In this document: in pieces, positions 6,155-10,088 of the stretch
Layout: each line of letters starts with the position of its first letter
Numbering within the stretch: position 1 is the first letter of the stretch
Source of the DNA: Clostridiales bacterium
GTDB taxonomy: Bacteria > Bacillota > Clostridia > Oscillospirales > Acutalibacteraceae
Direction: 5' to 3'
NCBI GenBank assembly: GCA_021200075.1
Contig: JAJQGZ010000078.1
Location: 1 to 10,088, forward strand
Length of the DNA: 10,088 bases
Position numbers and translations under genes: made by a program
Notes under the pieces: generated by a model
Seen by the model: only the letters and a program-made list of their open reading frames with translations
The model's database searches: none
Told to the model about the DNA's origin: nothing

Positions 6155-6685
6155 CCGAGGCAGGAGGCCCCCGCAATTACTACGCTCGGTAAAGATGAAG
6201 CGTAAAGCATATTCAAAACGGGTCTTGAACAGTTAATTATTTCCTTTGAAATTCTGATACAAAGTGATGTAATATCTTTTACGGAATGAAGCTTTCCATC
6301 CCTGTAAACAGCGTTTGAAGCAATTCCGGCTCTGATACCGCACGGTGCGGTAACATATCCGTTTAGCATTGTGTTAATATGGGAATGATATGAATTATTG
6401 CAAAGATTATCAACCGTGTAGTCAAAATCAGCATCACCGATTATCATACAATCGGGTGAATAATGATTTACCGCCTTGCCGAATCGGCTTATAAAAAACG
6501 GTCTGTCAAGTATGTATAAAATTACAGGTTTATTCTTTCTCAGTCTGATTTCCGTAATCGAGGCTGGTGTTACTGCGTCAAATGACAACAGCACCGATTG
6601 TAAATTGACCGGCAGCAAGGAAATTGCAAGGGAAATATTCGATTTAACAGAAATATTGTGCGTAATTTTCACAACCTTTTATCAC

Positions 6686-6702
6686 GCACAGTTAAACCGT
6701 GC
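6686..6702. promoter_or_regulatory. 17-bp near-palindrome in the spoIIIAA leader / divergent region
   Basis: GCACAGTTAAACCGTGC is an inverted repeat with one mismatched pair around a single central base. On the minus strand the mismatch becomes a G-T wobble, so spoIIIAA mRNA could form a 6-bp stem with a UUUAA loop 13 bases before the GTG. It could instead be a dimeric repressor operator. No regulator can be named from the sequence. Confidence 0.35.
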
Positions 6703-6723
6703 CGCTCAAATTTCTTATGCTTA

Positions 6724-6753
6724 ATACTATGCATGGCTTAAAAAATTTATAAC
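6724..6753 (-). promoter_or_regulatory. Candidate sigma-E-type promoter of spoIIIAA
   Basis: On the minus strand CATAGTAT (6731-6724) resembles the sigma-E -10 consensus CATACAnT at most positions. GTTATAAA lies 14 bases upstream (6753-6746) in the -35 place, but matches it poorly. The spoIIIA operon of B. subtilis is transcribed by sigma-E in the mother cell, which is why this was sought. It lies back to back with the plus-strand promoter at 6763-6791. Confidence 0.3.
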
Positions 6754-6762
6754 AAATTCCTG

Positions 6763-6791
6763 TTGAAGATAAAAAAGATGTATGTTATATT
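6763..6791 (+). promoter_or_regulatory. Probable sigma-A promoter of the GtrA-YfhO fusion gene
   Basis: TTGAAG (6763-6768) and TATATT (6786-6791) are exactly 17 bases apart, matching the consensus at 4 of 6 and 5 of 6 positions. Transcription would start near 6798, leaving a leader of about 40 bases before the TTG start at 6838. Confidence 0.65.
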
Positions 6792-6837
6792 AGATAATGA
6801 TACTAAATTAGTTTAGATATGTTATGGGGTTATCATT

Positions 6838-9800
6838 TTGAAAAACAGCAAATTAAAAAACAGCAAAAAATTATTTACCAACAAATATATTAATGGCGAA
6901 ACAGTCAGCTATTCGCTTTTTGCATTTATAAGCATTTTTCTTCTTTTGGCAATAAAGCAGATTTTAAAAACATTCTTTTCGGTTCCCGCTTCCTTGGCAA
7001 GCCTTGCGGGTTTTTTGGTTTCAAGCCTGATTTTTTATCTTTTTGAAAAAAGATTTGTTTTCAGAAAAAGCGTTCTTTCTTCAAATATAAAGCAGCTTAT
7101 TATGCTTTTGGTGAGAATTGCCGCCAACTTCGGCTTTTACAAGCTTGCGGAATTTTTATTCTTTGACATATTGTCAATGCCGGATTCTTTCGTGTGGCTT
7201 GTGGCGATTGTAACCTCGTTCTTTTTTGATTATTTTTATGACAGAATACTGCTCTTTGACTGCGATTATAAAGCGGAAGAAATTAAGGGGTCGAGAATAT
7301 ACAAGACCTTTTTCTCCAACAGGTTTGTTTTGTTTTCCGTTGCTCTCACTGCAATAGCTCTTTGCGTGATTTATATTGCTTACTCCGTATTCCCGTTCGG
7401 CGACTACACCGTTATGAGAATGGATTTATACCATCAGTACGGGCCTTTATTTGCCGAACTGTATGACAGGATTGTCAATCATCAAAGCCTGCTCTATTCC
7501 TGGGAAAGCGGCGGCGGAAGCAGCTTTTTGGGCAATTATCTCAATTACCTTTCAAGTCCGCTTACTACGCTTATATTCCTGTTTGATAAAGAGGATATTT
7601 CCTTTGCCATAACAACACTTGTTTTTGTAAAATGTATTTTAAGCGCAGGTACATTTACTTACTATGTTAAAAAGTCTCTCGGAAGTCATTGCTTTACATC
7701 GGCTTCTTTCGGAGCGTTATATGCGTTTTGCGCATACTTTATGGCATATTATTGGAATGTAATGTGGCTTGACGGAATGATTCTTCTTCCGCTTATACTG
7801 CTCGGAATTGAGCAGATTATCAACAAGGGCGACACAAGACTTTACCTTGCGAGCTTGGCTGTGTTGTTTGTTTCAAGCTACTATATGGGATATATGAGCT
7901 GCATTTTTGCAGTATTATACTTCCTCGCTTATTTTGTTATAGCTTCAAAATCGGATGTAAAGCTTGACCCAGACAGAAAATTTAAAAAGAAATATTCTTT
8001 AGCCTCGTTATATAACATTAAATTTATCAACAGGGGTATTAAGTTTGCACTAGCAAGCATTGCATCCGTAGCAATTTGCGCAATAACTCTTGTTCCGGTA
8101 TTTATGATACTCAGGGGAAGCTCCGCCACATCGGACACTTTCCCCAACTCATTTACATCATATTTCAGTATCTTTGATTTTATAACCTCGCATTTTGCCG
8201 CTGTTGAGGAAACGATAAGGAGCAGCGGCGACGATGTACTGCCGAATGTATACTGCGGAATTATTACAATACTGCTTGTTCCGTTATATGTTGTAAACAG
8301 TAAAATACGATTCAAGGAAAAAGCGGCGTACATTGTGCTGTTAATTTTCCTGCTGTTCAGCTTTGACAATAACTGCGCTAATTTCATATGGCACGCATTC
8401 CACTTCCCGAACGATTTGCCGTACAGATTTTCATATATGTACTCCTTTATACTTCTCATTATTGGGTACAGAGCGTTAATGAATATAAAATCGGTAACAA
8501 TAAAAGATATTGGATTTGTAGGAATGGCGTGGGTATTTTTTGCCTGTGTTGCACAAAAGCTCACTACAACCAAGATGGACGAAGCCACAATCTATGTAAC
8601 TATAGCGTTTATAATTATATGGACAGGCTTTTTGATGATAGTCAGAAAGGGCAAAATAAACGCCGCTCTTACCTCGGCTATGGCTGTTGTATTTGTTCTG
8701 TGTGAAATCACCGTGACAGACACCGCATCTTTCGTTATAACTCAAAACAACGAGGACTATAAATCAAATTACGACACCTATACGGAAGCGATAGATTATA
8801 TTGAAGAAAACGACGATGATTTTTACAGAACGGAGCTTTGCTATCTTGAAACGAGAATGGATCCGTCCTATTACGGATATAACGGTATGTCTGTATTTTC
8901 ATCAATGGCGTATGAAACATTTTCGGGTGTTCAGTACAGTCTCGGTATGTTCGGCAACAGAATAAACAGCTACACATACAACACTCAAACGCCCGTATAT
9001 AATCTTATGTTCGGCATTAAATATCTAATCGGTACCGACATCAGCCTTGAACCGTCCGATAATCTTTACGATGCGATTTATACAACATCGGACGAATATG
9101 CAACGGTTTATGAAAATAAATATTACCTACCGATTGCATACTGCGTAAATCAAAATATCGACGACTGGATTGTTGACGAGGGCGATCCGTTTGTTGCACA
9201 GGGCAATTTTTTCAGCCTTGCCACGGGTTATTCCGATGTTTTTGAAGAGGTTGAATATCTTGAAACAAACCTTGATTCCATAGACGGCAATGATGTTGTT
9301 CAAAACGGCACATACTGGGTGTATAAAAATGACAGCGAATCGACATACGGCTATGAGGATATTACTATTTACCCTACAATTGACGGAAATGTATATATCT
9401 ATCTCACCTCGCCGGATATAACTACTATTGAAGTATCTTCCGAAGAAATTGATACCGTAACTCAATATATTGACGAGCCTTATGTTCTCGACCTCGGCTA
9501 CCATTTGGCAGGCGAAGAAATAACAATCTCGATTGATGTCGGTTCAATGGAAAGCGAGGACAGTTATTTTGAAATCTACTGCTACAGCTTAAATGAAGAT
9601 GTTTTGAAAAGCGGTTGGAGCTCACTTGCTCAAAATGCTATTGAAGTCACTTCCTACAGCGATACCGAAATCACTGGTACAGTAACAAGCAAGAAAAACT
9701 GTTACCTTTATTCCTCTATCCCGTTTGACGAGGGATGGAAGGTTTATGTTGACGGCGAGGAAACCGAGATATTTGAAATCGGCGATGCAATGCTCGGAAT

Positions 9801-9966
9801 AGCCATTACAGCGGGCGAACACGAAATAACATATAAATATTCGCCTACAGGACTCAAATACGGCGCAATTATTTCTGCGGCGGCTGTCATTGCGGTTGCG
9901 GGATATTTTGTATATAAAAAGCGTTATTCAAAAGAAAGTGTTAAAAATGAAGTTGAAATTGTTTGA
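6838..9966 (+). CDS. GtrA-YfhO fusion membrane protein, probable cell-surface glycosylation
   Basis: This 1042-residue protein starts at TTG 6838 with GGGG 8 bases upstream; no in-frame ATG is near. Residues about 21-140 form four membrane spans with the GtrA-family marks FLVSSLIFYLFEKRFVF and, at the end, VTSFFFDYFYDRILLF. The YfhO domain follows, with a span at 162-186, the motif FGDYTVMRMDLYHQYGP (187-203), YSWESGGGSSFLGNYLNYL (220-238), SYYMGYMSC, NVYCGI (470-475) and FPNDLPYRFSY (523-533), and about ten more spans to residue 625. A large acidic extracytoplasmic region (about 630-1005) contains YGYNGMSVFSS and the family end-piece DEGWKVYVDG (964-973) before a last span (1009-1026) and basic tail. 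In Bacillus and Listeria, YfhO and GtcA (a GtrA protein) act in teichoic-acid glycosylation using a polyprenyl-phosphate sugar. The substrate here is unknown. The gene is intact, monocistronic within the window, and divergent from spoIIIAA. Confidence 0.92.
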   Translation: MKNSKLKNSKKLFTNKYINGETVSYSLFAFISIFLLLAIKQILKTFFSVPASLASLAGFLVSSLIFYLFEKRFVFRKSVLSSNIKQLIMLLVRIAANFGFYKLAEFLFFDILSMPDSFVWLVAIVTSFFFDYFYDRILLFDCDYKAEEIKGSRIYKTFFSNRFVLFSVALTAIALCVIYIAYSVFPFGDYTVMRMDLYHQYGPLFAELYDRIVNHQSLLYSWESGGGSSFLGNYLNYLSSPLTTLIFLFDKEDISFAITTLVFVKCILSAGTFTYYVKKSLGSHCFTSASFGALYAFCAYFMAYYWNVMWLDGMILLPLILLGIEQIINKGDTRLYLASLAVLFVSSYYMGYMSCIFAVLYFLAYFVIASKSDVKLDPDRKFKKKYSLASLYNIKFINRGIKFALASIASVAICAITLVPVFMILRGSSATSDTFPNSFTSYFSIFDFITSHFAAVEETIRSSGDDVLPNVYCGIITILLVPLYVVNSKIRFKEKAAYIVLLIFLLFSFDNNCANFIWHAFHFPNDLPYRFSYMYSFILLIIGYRALMNIKSVTIKDIGFVGMAWVFFACVAQKLTTTKMDEATIYVTIAFIIIWTGFLMIVRKGKINAALTSAMAVVFVLCEITVTDTASFVITQNNEDYKSNYDTYTEAIDYIEENDDDFYRTELCYLETRMDPSYYGYNGMSVFSSMAYETFSGVQYSLGMFGNRINSYTYNTQTPVYNLMFGIKYLIGTDISLEPSDNLYDAIYTTSDEYATVYENKYYLPIAYCVNQNIDDWIVDEGDPFVAQGNFFSLATGYSDVFEEVEYLETNLDSIDGNDVVQNGTYWVYKNDSESTYGYEDITIYPTIDGNVYIYLTSPDITTIEVSSEEIDTVTQYIDEPYVLDLGYHLAGEEITISIDVGSMESEDSYFEIYCYSLNEDVLKSGWSSLAQNAIEVTSYSDTEITGTVTSKKNCYLYSSIPFDEGWKVYVDGEETEIFEIGDAMLGIAITAGEHEITYKYSPTGLKYGAIISAAAVIAVAGYFVYKKRYSKESVKNEVEIV
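6841..6873 (+). repeat. Imperfect tandem repeat at the 5' end of the GtrA-YfhO gene
   Basis: AAAAACAGCAAATTA is followed directly by AAAAACAGCAAAAAATTA, which is the same unit with three extra A. It encodes KNSKL then KNSKKL in the cytoplasmic N-terminal tail. The frame is kept, since 15 and 18 bases are multiples of three. Confidence 0.7.
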
Positions 9967-10088
9967 CTTCATGGCACAAAAGAATAAAACTCTCATTGTA
10001 TCTCGCTAAATAACCAAGTATATAAATACTAAAAGGAATAAATTATTTTAAAATATTTATAAATTTCTTATTTACAATAACCATCGTT
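9967..10088. other. AT-rich intergenic end of window, nothing supported
   Basis: After the TGA of the GtrA-YfhO gene the sequence is very AT-rich. I see no convincing GC-containing hairpin with a T-run, no open frame and no RNA gene. Only short AT palindromes such as GTATATAAATAC occur. Confidence 0.5.

Larger units (their letters stand above)
5655..6672 (-). pseudogene. spoIIIAA: spoIIIAA, two frameshift lesions (stage III sporulation protein AA, ATPase)
   Basis: SpoIIIAA is the cytoplasmic ATPase of the channel, related to type II/IV secretion ATPases. The 5' part encodes AISLLPVNLQSVLLSF, ITEIRLRKNKPV and GYVTAPCGIRAGIAS, all typical, and ends at VVIAGASCLGKKPLS. There an A7 tract (6148-6154) interrupts Walker A; with five A the sequence reads GASCLGKTAFIRDASRIL. 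The next part, IIIDEREEVCGNFNVGLN, is broken by a 14-bp tandem duplication (6014-6042). Removing one copy gives GLNTDVITGFSKSHG, IRTLSPDIIICDEIG (Walker B region) and MVTVHAETKEDLLKR. The frame then stays open to TAG 5657-5655. The start is GTG 6672; AAAAGG sits only 2 bases away and an in-frame TAA lies just upstream, so initiation looks weak. Repaired length is about 333 residues. The 3' end overlaps spoIIIAB by 65 bases. Confidence 0.87.

Noticed and set aside
7929..8588. Long minus-strand frame (219 codons) opposite the GtrA-YfhO gene
   Set aside because: It is antisense to well-conserved YfhO motifs, has no ribosome site or family resemblance, and is a shadow of the coding strand.
8476..9822. 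Several frames of 60-125 codons overlapping the 3' half of the GtrA-YfhO gene on the minus strand
   Set aside because: They show low-complexity or Cys/Tyr-rich translations without starts or context, and are antisense shadows.
1..10088. CRISPR arrays, insertion sequences, prophage genes, tRNA or rRNA genes
   Set aside because: No spaced repeats, transposase or integrase motifs, or RNA-gene signatures were seen. The only repeats are the two 14-bp duplications and the short repeat at 6841-6873.

Overview
The window looks like a piece of a low-to-moderate GC Clostridia genome, most likely of the Oscillospiraceae/Ruminococcaceae type. The evidence is the order spoIIIAA-AH, then an Asp23-family gene, nusB and a TsaD-like (M22) gene, together with frequent TTG starts and an AT-leaning composition. 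This placement is inferred from gene order and protein motifs only; no database was searched.

Layout: everything from 6672 down to 1 is on the minus strand. The full eight-gene spoIIIA operon (6672-1946) is followed by a leader with its own probable promoter, then asp23/yqhY (1699-1307), nusB (1169-774) and a TsaD paralogue that runs off the window edge (773-1). Divergent from spoIIIAA, on the plus strand, is one large gene (6838-9966) for a 1042-residue membrane protein that joins an N-terminal GtrA-like domain to a YfhO domain. The last 120 bases hold nothing I can support.

Main observation: the spoIIIA operon is complete in synteny, spacing and ATGA overlaps, but at least five of its eight genes are broken. 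I count eight lesions. spoIIIAA has an A7 tract at the Walker A lysine and a 14-bp tandem duplication. spoIIIAB has a second, unrelated 14-bp tandem duplication and a +1 A. spoIIIAD has a lost T at a T6A7 junction. spoIIIAE has a -1 shift and an in-frame TGA. spoIIIAH has a +1 A. Undoing each lesion gives a full-length family member ending or beginning where the neighbour predicts. The flanking non-sporulation genes, about the same total length, show no lesion. The simplest reading is recent, ongoing loss of the SpoIIIA-SpoIIQ channel, hence of endospore formation; homopolymer sequencing error must be excluded for the single-base cases but does not easily explain the 14-bp duplications.

The spoIIIA products would normally form the mother-cell half of the channel between mother cell and forespore. 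The asp23-nusB-tsaD-like genes are housekeeping or envelope genes that keep a separate sigma-A-like promoter. The GtrA-YfhO fusion suggests a polyprenyl-phosphate-sugar flippase partner and a cell-surface glycosyltransferase in one polypeptide.
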